Notes under the pieces: model-generated
Databases searched by the model: none
Seen by the model: the letters and a program-made list of their open reading frames with translations, nothing else
What the model was told of the DNA's origin: nothing
In this document: positions 8,971 to 21,324 of the stretch, piece by piece
Layout: each line of letters opens with the position of its first letter
How positions within the stretch are numbered: position 1 is the stretch's first letter
Translations under genes and position numbers: made by a program
NCBI GenBank assembly: GCA_021604805.1
Contig: BQJR01000002.1
Span: 197,078 to 261,077, forward strand
Source of the DNA: Planctomycetota bacterium
GTDB lineage: Bacteria; Planctomycetota; B15-G4
Length of the DNA: 64,000 nucleotides
Reading direction: 5' to 3'

Positions 8971-9050
8971 CTCTTCGCGCCCCGTCGCGCCCCCGAACGC
9001 CCCGTCGCGCCCCGTCGCGCCCCGTCGCGCCTCGTCGCGCCCCCGAACGC
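8971..9050. repeat. 10-bp GC-rich tandem repeat (about 8 units)
   Basis: Decamers of the form CCCGTCGCGC run in exact register, with the variants CCCCGAACGC (twice), CTCGTCGCGC and CTCTTCGCGC. The array lies between the thiolase stop and the sulfatase run. It has no unique spacers, so it is not a CRISPR array. Confidence 0.85.
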
Positions 9051-9093
9051 CCCCCCCGCGGCGGAATCCGGAGCGCCGACTCGTGCGCGCGGC

Positions 9094-10284
9094 TCAGATC
9101 CGCTCGAAGAGCGCCGCGATGCCCATGCCGCCGCTCACGCAGAGCGTGGCCACGCCGCGCTTGGACTCGCGACGCTGCATCTCGTGCAACAAGGTCACGG
9201 CGATGCGCGCGCCGGTGGCGCCGATCGGGTGGCCCAGGGCGATGGCGCCGCCGTTCACGTTCACGCGCGACATGTCGAGACCGAGCTCGCGATCGCAGGC
9301 GATGATCTGTGCGGCGAAGGCTTCGTTGAGTTCGATCAAGTCGACGTCGGCGAGCTTCACACCGCTGCGTTCCTCGAGCTTGCGCAACGCGGGCACCGGG
9401 CCGATGCCCATGATCGCGGGATCCACGCCGGCCATCGAGTCGGCGGTGAGCGCGGCGAGCACCGGCCAACCCTTGGCGCGCGCGTTGGCTTCCGTGGTGA
9501 CGAGCAAGGCCGCCGCGCCATCGGTGATGCCCGACGAGTTGCCAGCGTGCACCGTGCCGTCCTTCTTGAACACGGCGGGGAGTTTCGCGAGCCCTTCCAC
9601 GCTGGCACCGTGACGCGGGTGTTCGTCGGTGTCGACCACAGTCTCGCCCTTGCGCGTCTTCACCGTGACGGGCGCGATCTCGTCGGCGAAGCGCCCGGCC
9701 TTCTGCGCCTCCTCGGTTCTGCGCTGACTCTCGACGGCGAAGGCGTCTTGTTCGGCGCGCGAGATGTCATGACGCTCGGCGAGCGTCTCGGCCGTGCTGC
9801 CCATGGGCGCGTCGACCAGCGGACAGTGGAAGCCATCTTGGAAGTTGCCATCGAGCAACTTGGCGTGACCGAGGCGGTAACCCTGACGCATGTTCGGCAG
9901 CAAGAACGGGATGCGCGACATCGACTCGGTGCCGCCCGCGATCACCGCCTCGCTGTTCCCGCTGCGGATCTCCTGCGCCGCCATCGTGATCGCGCGCAAT
10001 CCCGACGCGCAGGCCTGGTTGATCGTGATCGCTGTGCCGCTGTCGGGGATGCCCGCGCGGATCGCGACCTGCCGCGCCACGTTCGGGCCGCTGCCCGCTT
10101 GCCGCGCCATGCCGAAGATCACTTGTTGGACATCGCTGCCCGAGGCCCCCGCGCGTTGCAGCGCAGCCTGCGTGGCGATCACGCCGAGCTCCACGGCGGA
10201 CACGCTCTGCAGCCCGCCCATGAACTTGCCGATGGGCGTGCGAGCGGCGGAGCAAACAACGATGCGATCGGTGGCAGCAGACAT
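9094..10284 (-). CDS. Acetyl-CoA acetyltransferase (thiolase II type)
   Basis: A 396-residue thiolase of normal length. The nucleophile Cys92 lies in NQACASGLRAI. The catalytic His lies in GHPIGATGAR near residue 350, and the second Cys in CVSGGMG near 380. It either condenses two acetyl-CoA or cleaves 3-ketoacyl-CoA. The ATG at 10284 gives the canonical N-terminus (IVVCSAARTPIGKF); upstream in-frame codons have no homology. It could work with the hydroxyacyl-CoA dehydrogenase at 1388-2260 in a beta-oxidation or butyrate/PHB-like route (inference). Confidence 0.95.
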   Translation of the reverse strand: MSAATDRIVVCSAARTPIGKFMGGLQSVSAVELGVIATQAALQRAGASGSDVQQVIFGMARQAGSGPNVARQVAIRAGIPDSGTAITINQACASGLRAITMAAQEIRSGNSEAVIAGGTESMSRIPFLLPNMRQGYRLGHAKLLDGNFQDGFHCPLVDAPMGSTAETLAERHDISRAEQDAFAVESQRRTEEAQKAGRFADEIAPVTVKTRKGETVVDTDEHPRHGASVEGLAKLPAVFKKDGTVHAGNSSGITDGAAALLVTTEANARAKGWPVLAALTADSMAGVDPAIMGIGPVPALRKLEERSGVKLADVDLIELNEAFAAQIIACDRELGLDMSRVNVNGGAIALGHPIGATGARIAVTLLHEMQRRESKRGVATLCVSGGMGIAALFERI

Positions 10285-10498
10285 GGAGCGACTCTCGGCG
10301 ACAGGTTCTGGGAGCTTCGGGGAGCCGCACAACTTAGCAGCCCGCCGGGAAGCGACTCCAGCGCGGGGCGCGGCGAGGCGCGGAGCGGCGCCCGCGGTGC
10401 CTACTCAGCAAGCGCGCTGGGATGCGCACGGGACTGCGCCTCGGAGTGCGCCCGGCAACGCGCTGCTCTGAGCGACCGCCGCTGCTCCCGCCGTCGGC

Positions 10499-11182
10499 CT
10501 AGCGCTCGGACTGCTTGCGCTCGGGCTTCTTCGAGGCAGCGCGTTCGCGCTTGGCGGCGAGTTCCTTCGCGCGCGCGTCGAGTTGCGCCAGGATGCGCGG
10601 CGGGTTGGCGTGGAACTCCTTCACGCAGCCCTTGCAGCAGACGCGCACGAGGCGCGTGCCGTAGAGGATCTCCTTGGCCGGCTCGTCGAGCGGCTCTTCG
10701 CTCACGATGCAGGTCGTGAGCGGGTAGCTCGCGCGACCGGCTTCGATCCAGGCGTCGTCGAGCTTGCCGATCAGGCGGCCCCAGTTCTTGTCGAACTCCT
10801 TGGCGGCGGCGGCGTCTTTCACGCGCACGAGACGCGTGCCGAACACGTGGTCGACCGCGCTCTCGCCCAGCTCTTCACCGGTGACGACGCAAGTCGTGAG
10901 CGGGTAGCGCGGCTTTTGGTCGGCGATGACCGCGGCGCGCACGCTGGCCACGACGGCGTCGGGATCTTTGTCGTAGCCGCGCACGCAACCGTCGCAGCAG
11001 AGCCGCACGAGCGTTCCGGCGTGCTCTTTCTCCACGGGCTTCATGCTCGCTTCGAAGGCTTCACCGGAAACGGCGCACACGTCGAGCGGGTAGCTCGCGC
11101 GCTGTTCGTCGAGCGACATCTGCGCACTCAGAGCGGCGGTGAACACGAACAAGGTGGCGACAGCGAGCAGCGAGCGAAGCAT
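10499..11182 (-). CDS. Secreted protein with three TRASH-like Cys repeats (putative metal binder)
   Basis: A 227-residue exported protein with a signal peptide (residues 1-21, ending LSAQ) and three repeats of about 60 residues. Each starts YPL[DT][TV]C[AVI]V[ST]. Repeats 1 and 3 carry a second metal-type motif, LCCDGC and VCCKGC, each followed by an aromatic or charged helix. Repeat 2 keeps the first Cys but has lost CC..C (VKDAAAAKEFD). The C-terminal tail is Lys/Arg/Glu-rich. The layout resembles TRASH/YHS-type heavy-metal domains. It lies 107 nt downstream of the metal-efflux operon on the same strand, so a role in periplasmic metal capture is likely (inference). Confidence 0.75.
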   Translation of the reverse strand: MLRSLLAVATLFVFTAALSAQMSLDEQRASYPLDVCAVSGEAFEASMKPVEKEHAGTLVRLCCDGCVRGYDKDPDAVVASVRAAVIADQKPRYPLTTCVVTGEELGESAVDHVFGTRLVRVKDAAAAKEFDKNWGRLIGKLDDAWIEAGRASYPLTTCIVSEEPLDEPAKEILYGTRLVRVCCKGCVKEFHANPPRILAQLDARAKELAAKRERAASKKPERKQSER

Positions 11183-11289
11183 CGGGAGACTCCGTGAGTG
11201 TTGCCTGGGAACGCGACGAGTCTCGCACAGATCCGCGCGCCTGAGCAGCGCGACGTGGGAGCGGATGCGACGGTGGGTTTGCGAGTCGT

Positions 11290-12546
11290 TCAACGCACGC
11301 GATCGCGCAGCAAGCGCAGGGACAGTTGCCAGCCGCCGGTGCCGTCGTCGAGTTCGGCAGCGAGCAGCAGCGGGCCTCGGGGCGCGCGTGTGTCGGCGAG
11401 CGCGACGCGTCGCGCCGGGCCGAGATCGCGGTCGATCCAGTCGCCGGGAAGCCGGGCGTGCAGCTTCTGCCCCACACGCCAGAACAACGCGGGCGGGAAC
11501 ACGGTGTTCGGGGCATCGGCGCGGAGCGCGCGCAGCGGCCAGCGCCCGTCGACGAGTTCTTGCTCGCTGAACGTGGGGAGTCGTGCGGCGGCGGGTTGAG
11601 TGGTGGGTTGCGCGAGGAACAGCGTGTCGCCGCGCCGGTAGACCGCGTGTGGGCCGTCGTCGCGAACATGCAGCGCGCCGACGCTCATCGGGCAGCCGCC
11701 GAGTTCCCAACGTTCGCGGCCGAGGCGCACGGGCGAGGCTTCGGGGTCGCGCAGGTCGAGCAAGTGACTGTCGCGGTAGCCGTCGAGGTCATCGCGGAAG
11801 AGCATCCAGAGCGCGTCGCCCGCGCCGAAGGCGAGCACCGGCGGGCAGCACGGGCACACCGATTCGTGTGCGCTGGCGTGCAGCAAGCGATCGACGCTCC
11901 AGGTGGCACCCGCGTCGCGGCTCTCGGCGCCGTGGAGGCTCACGACGCCGTTCTCGGTGTGCATCCACGCGGCTGCCAAACGGCCGTCGTCCCCCGCGGC
12001 GAGCTGCACGAGCAGCTCTTGCGCTGCGCCTTCGAGGGTGTTGAGACGCGCGGGTTCGCCGAAGCTGCGACCGCCGTCGGCGCTGTGCCAGGCGACGACA
12101 TCGCCGTCGCGCCCGAGCTTCTCCGCCAACACCGCCACCACCGTGACCGCGGAACCGCACCGCGCGATCTGTGGCCCCCAGAACGAACCACTCGCGGGCT
12201 TGTGCGCGGCTTCGATGCGCACGGGTTCGCGCAGGCCTGCGCTCACGGAGCCGCTGCTCACCAGCAGCGACTTGCCCTCGGTGAACACGAGCGCGACGCG
12301 CGCCTCGGCATCGATGGCGGCGCCCGCGAAACGTGCGCCCGCGCGCGTGCCGTGATCGTCGGCGAGGGCCGGCGTGTTCGCGGTGCTGAGTGCGCGACCG
12401 GGCAGCGCGGCGATTGGGATGTGCGTCGCAGCGGCGGGCGCGTCGGCGTTCGCGGGCTGGTCGGCGGGCGCAGGCGGGTGCGCGTCTTGGGCCCAGGTCG
12501 CGGGCACGAGGAGCGCGCAGACGGCGAGTGACAGCGTCAACAGCAT
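11290..12546 (-). CDS. Secreted sialidase-like (BNR/Asp-box) beta-propeller protein
   Basis: A 418-residue exported protein with a signal peptide of about 19 residues after the ATG at 12546. Two Asp boxes are visible (SADGGRSFGEP and SRDAGATWSVD), the hallmark of sialidase-type propellers. The catalytic Arg triad cannot be confirmed, so hydrolase activity is not claimed. A VCPCCPP motif in the middle is unusual for a sialidase and would suit metal binding. It begins 64 nt after the exporter gene cusA on the same strand and is probably the last gene of that operon. Confidence 0.75.
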   Translation of the reverse strand: MLLTLSLAVCALLVPATWAQDAHPPAPADQPANADAPAAATHIPIAALPGRALSTANTPALADDHGTRAGARFAGAAIDAEARVALVFTEGKSLLVSSGSVSAGLREPVRIEAAHKPASGSFWGPQIARCGSAVTVVAVLAEKLGRDGDVVAWHSADGGRSFGEPARLNTLEGAAQELLVQLAAGDDGRLAAAWMHTENGVVSLHGAESRDAGATWSVDRLLHASAHESVCPCCPPVLAFGAGDALWMLFRDDLDGYRDSHLLDLRDPEASPVRLGRERWELGGCPMSVGALHVRDDGPHAVYRRGDTLFLAQPTTQPAAARLPTFSEQELVDGRWPLRALRADAPNTVFPPALFWRVGQKLHARLPGDWIDRDLGPARRVALADTRAPRGPLLLAAELDDGTGGWQLSLRLLRDRVR

Positions 12547-12610
12547 GAACCGGACTCCGGGGCGGCGCGACACGCAGCTCGCGACGACGAGCGCCACGCA
12601 CGCACAGTGT

Positions 12611-16258
<3,648 letters not shown>

Positions 16259-16261
16259 CGT

Positions 16262-17764
16262 TCAGCGCGCCTCGTCGTGCTCGGGCGGCGGCGCGCCGCC
16301 GTCGGGATTCATCATGCTCGGGCGCGCGCGGATCTGCAGCTCGCTGTCGAGCTTGAAGGCGCCGTGCGACACCACGCGTTCGCCGAGGTGCAAGCCCTGT
16401 TCGACCACGTACCAGTCGCCGGCGCGCGGGCCGAGCAACACGTCGCGGCCCTCGAAGAACCGCGCGCCGTCGTCGTCGAAGCCTTGCACGAAGACCACGG
16501 CGCGCTTGCCGGTGATGAGCGGCGCCGTGCGCGGGATCACGAGCGGGAGTTCTTCGTCGCCGGCCGCGCGGAAGCCGAGCGATTCGGTGGACGCCAAGTC
16601 CATGCCGCAACGCGAGCACTCGCCCGGCTCGGCGGACACGACCTCCGGGTGCATCGGGCACATCCATCGGTCGGCGAACTCCGCGTCGACCAGCGCACCG
16701 CTGGAGTTGATCGGCGCTTGCAGCGTGGCGCGCACGAACATCGCCGGCTTCAACTTGCCCGCGGCGTTGTCCACGTTGAGGCGCACCTTCACCGTGCGCG
16801 TGCGGTCGTCGAGCACGGGATCGATGAAACTGATGCGACCGTGGAACACCTCGCCGGGCCAGGCCTCGGAGCGGAAGTCCACGTGCTGGCCGTAGTGCAG
16901 CCAAGGCAGATCGCTCTCGTAGGCCTCGAGTTGCACCCACAGCGCGCTCAGGTCGGCGATGGTGAACAGTCGCGTGCCGGTCTGCACGGTCTGACCTTGC
17001 ACCGCATCCTTGTGGATGACGACGCCCGTGGCCGGCGAACGGATCGTGATGTGTTCGAGCGGTTCACCGCGCGCCACGACCTCGTCGATCTGCGATTCCT
17101 CGAGACCCCACAGACGCAGACGATCGCGCGCGGCCTGCACCGTGCTCGCTTGGCGCGTGCTGAGGATGTCGAGCGCGTTGCCGGCCAAGGCGCGCTCGGT
17201 GGCGAGCGCCTGCAGCAGCTCTTGTTGTGTGGCGATCAGGTCGGGGCTGTAGACCTCGGCGATGTGATCGCCTTTGCGCACGCTGATGCCGGTGTAGTCC
17301 ACGAACAGGCGGTCGAGCCGCGAAGGCACCCAAGCCGTGATGGTCGACAGCCGCGTCTCGTCGTAGCTGACCTTGCCGACCATGCGCACCTCGTGGCTCA
17401 CGGCGCGGCGCACGACGGGTTGCGTCTGCACCGCGGCGAGCGCGAGCGCGTTCTCGCTGAGACGCAGCGCGCGCGGGTTGTCGCGGGGCTCGTCGCCGCC
17501 GGAGAGTTCGTCGTCACTCGCGAGGGGAATCAGGTCCATGCCGCAGATCGGACAATCACCGGGCGCGGGCAGCTGGAACTGCGGGTGCATCGAGCAGGTC
17601 CACGTGCTCGCTTGCCCGGCGGGAGCTGCGTGACGCGTCACGTCGGCGTCGGCGGGACCAGCACTCGGCGCGCAGGCGAAACGTCCGACGCCCAACCCGA
17701 CGATCAAGGCCATCAGCGCGAGCGCGCGCGAGCCACGCGGCGGGGATGTCTTCGTGTCACTCAT
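16262..17764 (-). CDS. cusB: RND periplasmic adaptor (CusB-like) with two heavy-metal-binding domains
   Basis: A 500-residue membrane-fusion protein. A signal or anchor segment lies at about residues 13-30. A first metal domain at about 55-85 has the pattern CSMHP....PGDCPICGMDL. The adaptor core follows (barrel-sandwich, hairpin and beta-barrel, about 90-355), and a second metal domain at about 370-395 repeats CPMHP...PGECSRCGMDL. A C-terminal membrane-proximal domain and a His/Glu-rich tail complete it. Two such domains, one in the middle, are unusual; most CusB proteins have one at the N-terminus. It links the pump to the outer channel and hands over metal. The start overlaps the cusC stop (ATGA), so translation is coupled. 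Confidence 0.93.
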   Translation of the reverse strand: MSDTKTSPPRGSRALALMALIVGLGVGRFACAPSAGPADADVTRHAAPAGQASTWTCSMHPQFQLPAPGDCPICGMDLIPLASDDELSGGDEPRDNPRALRLSENALALAAVQTQPVVRRAVSHEVRMVGKVSYDETRLSTITAWVPSRLDRLFVDYTGISVRKGDHIAEVYSPDLIATQQELLQALATERALAGNALDILSTRQASTVQAARDRLRLWGLEESQIDEVVARGEPLEHITIRSPATGVVIHKDAVQGQTVQTGTRLFTIADLSALWVQLEAYESDLPWLHYGQHVDFRSEAWPGEVFHGRISFIDPVLDDRTRTVKVRLNVDNAAGKLKPAMFVRATLQAPINSSGALVDAEFADRWMCPMHPEVVSAEPGECSRCGMDLASTESLGFRAAGDEELPLVIPRTAPLITGKRAVVFVQGFDDDGARFFEGRDVLLGPRAGDWYVVEQGLHLGERVVSHGAFKLDSELQIRARPSMMNPDGGAPPPEHDEAR

Positions 17765-19131
17765 GGCAAGCTCTCCTCACGCAGCGGCACGCCGCTCAAC
17801 CGTTCCACGCGCGCCAAGGCTTGCGCGGCGTCGGCGCGCGCACGCGCGGCGGCGAGCTGGAACTCGAGCAACACGCGTTCGGCGTCGATGAACTCGAGGA
17901 AGCTGGCCTTGCTCGACTGGTAGGCCACGGCGGTCGTCTGCACCGACTCGTGACCCTTGGGCACGAGCGTGTCCTCGTAGAGCGACAAGCGCCGGCTCGC
18001 GTCGCGCAGGGCGTAGAGCGCGAGTTCGAGCTCGGCGCCTTGACGGTTGAGCAGGTCGTCGTGCTCGGCGCGAGCGACGGCGAGCAACGTGTTCGCGCGG
18101 CGCGCGCCGGCGTCGCGACGGCCGCGCCAGATCGGGAGGCTGAGGCCCGCGGTGACGGCGAGCGCGTCGTCACCCGAACCCCGCACACCGGGGCTGCGCG
18201 CCGAGCTGATCGCGGTGTAGTCGAGCCCCAGTGAGAGGTCGGGATAGTAGGCCTTGTCGGCCAGCGCCACGCCCTGCTCGGCGGCTTCGATGTGATGCTC
18301 GAGCGCGCGCAGGTCGGGGCTGGTGACGGCGAGGTCGGCGAGCAGGCTGGCGTCGTCGAGCTCCAGAGCCGAGCCGCCCACATGGAGCGCAGGCGTGGGC
18401 AACTGCGCGCCCGCGGGACGGTTCAGCGCCGCGTTCAGACGCGCGCCGAGCGGGCGACGCAGGTCGTCGAGACTGCGCACGCGATCGTTCACCTTGCCCA
18501 GCTCGACCTGTGCGCGGATCACGTCGGCCTCGTTGCCCAAGCCGGTGGCGTAGCGCGTGCGCGCGACCTCCTCCCAGCGCCCGAGCAGGTCGAGGTGCGC
18601 GCGCGTGACCTCGTGCGCGGCATTCACATAGGCCAACTCGAACCACGTGCGCTGCACTTGTTCGGTCAGCGCCAGACGCTCGCTCTCGAAGCGCGCGCGT
18701 TCGGCCTCGGCGCGCGCGGCCTCGGCGCTGCCGGCAGCATCGAGCGTGCCGGGCCATGGAAAGGACTGACTCACTCCGAGGCGCCAGTCCATCGGCCCGG
18801 TGCGCGTCTCGATCTCTTCGAGGAAGTATCCGAAGTTGAGCCGCGGGTCGGGCAGCGCGGTGGCTTGCGGCACGCGTTCGAGCGCCGCGCGCCAACGCAG
18901 GGCTGCGGCGCGCAGCCCCGGGTTGCTCCACTCGGCGAAGCGCAACAAATCGTCGAGCGACGCGTCGGCATCGATCTCAGCAGGACGCACCTCCGCGTTC
19001 GGCGCCGACTGCTCGAACGCGTCGACTCCGCGCCGGTAGCTGCGCGTGGCCGGGCTGCTGCACGCGGACACGAGCAGCGTCACGCCGAGCAGCACGAGCA
19101 TCGGGAGCGAGTTCAGCTTGGCAGGTCGCAT
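17761..19131 (-). CDS. cusC: Outer-membrane efflux lipoprotein (TolC/CusC-like)
   Basis: A 456-residue outer-membrane channel. The signal peptide ends in the lipobox LVSAC. The rest has the two repeated helical halves of the TolC family, seen in ALPDPRLNFGYFLEEIE, LALTEQVQRTWFELAY and a second long helical stretch (QGVALADKAYYPDLSLGLDY). It forms the exit duct of the tripartite metal exporter with the next two genes, to which it is translationally coupled. It is the first of the three structural genes and lies 53 nt after the small Cys-motif lipoprotein gene. Confidence 0.9.
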   Translation of the reverse strand: MRPAKLNSLPMLVLLGVTLLVSACSSPATRSYRRGVDAFEQSAPNAEVRPAEIDADASLDDLLRFAEWSNPGLRAAALRWRAALERVPQATALPDPRLNFGYFLEEIETRTGPMDWRLGVSQSFPWPGTLDAAGSAEAARAEAERARFESERLALTEQVQRTWFELAYVNAAHEVTRAHLDLLGRWEEVARTRYATGLGNEADVIRAQVELGKVNDRVRSLDDLRRPLGARLNAALNRPAGAQLPTPALHVGGSALELDDASLLADLAVTSPDLRALEHHIEAAEQGVALADKAYYPDLSLGLDYTAISSARSPGVRGSGDDALAVTAGLSLPIWRGRRDAGARRANTLLAVARAEHDDLLNRQGAELELALYALRDASRRLSLYEDTLVPKGHESVQTTAVAYQSSKASFLEFIDAERVLLEFQLAAARARADAAQALARVERLSGVPLREESLP

Positions 19132-19184
19132 GACGAGCGGCCGAGCGCGCGAACCCCGTGAGGCTCACGCGCTCGGCACAGGAC

Positions 19185-19445
19185 TCACTTGGGGAGCTGC
19201 GTGCCGTGCTCGATGAGCTTGGCGGCCTGCTCTTCGGGGCTGCGCGCCTCGAACTCCTCTTTGCAGCCGCCGCAGCAGAAGCCAACCGTGTGACCCTGCC
19301 ACTCGAGGGTGCCTTCGGAAGCCACGACGGGCTTGCCCATCTCAGGGCAGTTCTCATTCACGGTCTCGACCGCGGCCTGGGCCTCGGAGCAAGCGGTGAA
19401 GAGCAGCGCGGACGTGGCCAAGACAGCAAGGGTGCGGAAGAACAT
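19185..19445 (-). CDS. Small lipoprotein with YHS/TRASH-like metal motif
   Basis: An 86-residue exported protein. The lipobox is LFTAC. The mature part has CPEMGKPV, a short strand, then GFCCGGCKEEFE, a compact Cys-x..CC-x2-C arrangement typical of YHS/TRASH metal domains. GGAG lies 9 nt before the ATG at 19445 but abuts the alternative ATG at 19454, so the shorter start is preferred. It leads the exporter operon (53 nt before cusC) and probably binds the metal at the cell surface. The motif matches the repeats of the protein at 10499-11182. Confidence 0.78.
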   Translation of the reverse strand: MFFRTLAVLATSALLFTACSEAQAAVETVNENCPEMGKPVVASEGTLEWQGHTVGFCCGGCKEEFEARSPEEQAAKLIEHGTQLPK

Positions 19446-19649
19446 GGGTTTCATCTCCAGTGGGTGCTCGCGCGCTCGGCGCGAAACGGTGAAAGACCTC
19501 GTGCGAGATCCGCGGACACGGATCCCGGAATGCGGAACGAGCGAGCACGGAGTTCGCCGTGCGGCTCGGGAGTGCGCGCGATCAGTTCGCGCGCGGGTGG
19601 CGCTCAGTAGGGCGCCGGTTCAGCGGGGTCGGTGCGAGCCGTTCTCGGC

Positions 19650-20051
19650 TCAGAGCAACCAGACACCCAGTCGCTCTCGACAGCATGTGTCGAGGACGGG
19701 AGCTTCATCCAGCAGCGCGTCGTGCTGAGCGACTGGAGACAGCGGGAGCACGGCCACGACCGGCGCGTGATCCAAGTGGAGCTCGGCCAGCGCCGAGTTG
19801 CCGCCGGTGAGCGGCGCCTGGAGCGGAGCCGTGGGCGGAACACTCGGGGGCAGGCTGCAGCCGCAACCCGTCTCGGCGCGCAGTGAGCTCTGGCCGGCTT
19901 GTGCCGGCGCTTCGGCTTCACAGCAGCAGCCGCACTCGGCCGCGCCGCTGTTCATCGCGCTCGAACGCACCGCGCCGCCCGCGTAGGCCGGAGCCATCAG
20001 CGTGAGGACAGCGAGGAGCGAGATCAGCAAGCGAGTCACGGGCGCCATCAT
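19650..20051 (-). CDS. Small secreted Cys-rich protein near the metal-efflux operon
   Basis: About 133 residues with a signal peptide (MAPVTRLLISLLAVLTLMA, cleavage near AYA). The mature part has a Cys cluster ECGCCCEAEAP, a second pair GCGC and a CC near the C-terminus. In between it is Pro/Leu-rich with DHAPVVAVLP. I do not recognise the family. Two ATGs (20051, 20048) are equally good starts. It lies 205 nt upstream of the small metal lipoprotein on the same strand, so a metal-related role is a reasonable guess. The FIST gene starts divergently 88 nt away. Confidence 0.6.
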   Translation of the reverse strand: MMAPVTRLLISLLAVLTLMAPAYAGGAVRSSAMNSGAAECGCCCEAEAPAQAGQSSLRAETGCGCSLPPSVPPTAPLQAPLTGGNSALAELHLDHAPVVAVLPLSPVAQHDALLDEAPVLDTCCRERLGVWLL

Positions 20052-20089
20052 AGCTTCTTCGGTCGTTTGCTGGCGCGACTCGAGTCCAC

Positions 20090-20095
20090 TAGATT
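20090..20095 (+). promoter_or_regulatory. Candidate -10 box TAGATT for the FIST gene
   Basis: TAGATT lies 44 nt before the GTG start of the FIST gene. A start of transcription near 20102 would leave room for the AGGAG at 20126-20130. No -35 was recognised. Confidence 0.35.
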
Positions 20096-20139
20096 GGCCG
20101 CTCGTTTCCAGCGGGCCGACGGCCCAGGAGTCAGAACCG

Positions 20140-21324
20140 GTGAAGTGCGCCTCAGTTTCGACGACCAACCCCGACGCGGCGGCAGCCCTCGACGGCCTCC
20201 TCAACCGGCTGCTCGACGCGCTCGACGGCGAGCGTCCCGATCTGCTCGTGGCCTTCTTCACCTCGCATCACAGTGAAGACGCCGCGCTGATCCGCGAGCG
20301 CATCCTCGGCCTCGCCGACCCGAAAGTGCTGCTCGGCTGCCCCGCCGCCAGCGTGATCAGCGATGAAGCCGAGCTCGAAGGCCAGGCCGGCATCACGCTC
20401 TGGGGCGCCGTGTTCCCGGGCGCCAAGTTGCAGCCCTTCCAGCTCGGTGTCGACGACGGCTCCGAGGCCCCCAAGCTCGAAGGCTTCCCCGAAGAAGTCC
20501 CCACCGAAGCGGGCTTTCTCGTGCTCGTGGATCCCTACAGCACGCCGGCCAACGATCTCGTGGGCGGCTTCGCGTCGCGCTACCCCGGGCAAGTGCTCAC
20601 GGGCGGCTTCGCGAGCGGCGCGCCCGGTCCGGGCCAAGCGCAACTGCTCTGCAACGACGGCGTGCTCGACGAAGGCACCGTGGGTGTGGTCGTGTCCGGC
20701 GCCGTGCAACTCGACACGATCGTCAGCCAAGGTTGTCGCCCGGTGGGACACCACTTCGTGATCACCAAGGCCGACCGCAACCTGATCCACGCGCTGGGCG
20801 GCAAGCCGGTGCTCGAGCAGTTGCAGACGGTGGCCAACGAGGTCGACAACGTGGACCGCGGATTGATCCAGACCGCGCTGCACGTGGGCCGCGTGGTCGA
20901 CGAGCGCAAGAGCAACTACGAGCGCGGCGACTTCCTGGTGCGCAACGTGCTCGGCATCGACCCGAAGAAGAGCGCGCTGGCGATCAACGACTACGTGAAG
21001 CCCGGCCAGACGATCCAGTTCATGGTGCGCGACGCGCGCGCCGCCAGCGAAGAACTCGAAGAGCTGAGCGCCGCGCAGGGCAAGAAGGCCGGCGCCACCT
21101 ACGGCGCGCTGCTGTTCTCCTGCAACGGCCGCGGCACGCGCTTCTTCGGCAAGCCGAACCACGACATCGAAGGCCTGCACAAAGGCCTGGGCGACGCGCC
21201 CGCCGCGGGCTTCCACTGCGCCGGCGAGATCGGCCCGGTGGGCGGCGTGCCCTTCGTGCACGGCTTCACGGCGTCGATCGCGGTGTTCAAGGAACGCGCC
21301 GACGGGATGGGCTTGCCGGGTTGA
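20140..21324 (+). CDS. FIST-domain signal-transduction protein
   Basis: A 394-residue soluble protein with FIST_N and FIST_C domains (small-ligand sensor domains). The N-terminal half shows LLVAFFTSHH, LGCPAASVISDE and LTGGFASGAPG. The C-terminal half shows GALLFSCNGRGTRFFG, AGFHCAGEIGPVGG and FVHGFTASIAVF, the hallmark of FIST_C. The GTG at 20140 is chosen because AGGAG lies 9 nt upstream; an earlier in-frame start at 20002 would run into the divergent gene. No output domain is attached, so it acts through a partner or as a stand-alone binder. It overlaps the next gene by TTGA. Confidence 0.9.
   Translation: MKCASVSTTNPDAAAALDGLLNRLLDALDGERPDLLVAFFTSHHSEDAALIRERILGLADPKVLLGCPAASVISDEAELEGQAGITLWGAVFPGAKLQPFQLGVDDGSEAPKLEGFPEEVPTEAGFLVLVDPYSTPANDLVGGFASRYPGQVLTGGFASGAPGPGQAQLLCNDGVLDEGTVGVVVSGAVQLDTIVSQGCRPVGHHFVITKADRNLIHALGGKPVLEQLQTVANEVDNVDRGLIQTALHVGRVVDERKSNYERGDFLVRNVLGIDPKKSALAINDYVKPGQTIQFMVRDARAASEELEELSAAQGKKAGATYGALLFSCNGRGTRFFGKPNHDIEGLHKGLGDAPAAGFHCAGEIGPVGGVPFVHGFTASIAVFKERADGMGLPG

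Noticed and set aside
8971..9050. Possible CRISPR array
   Set aside because: The decamers are contiguous with no unique spacers, and no cas gene is near.
11290..12546. A true sialidase
   Set aside because: Asp boxes are present, but I could not confirm the Arg triad or nucleophile, so only a propeller fold is claimed.
20002..20139. An extended N-terminus for the FIST protein
   Set aside because: The upstream codons show no homology and overlap the divergent Cys-rich gene. A good AGGAG supports the GTG at 20140.
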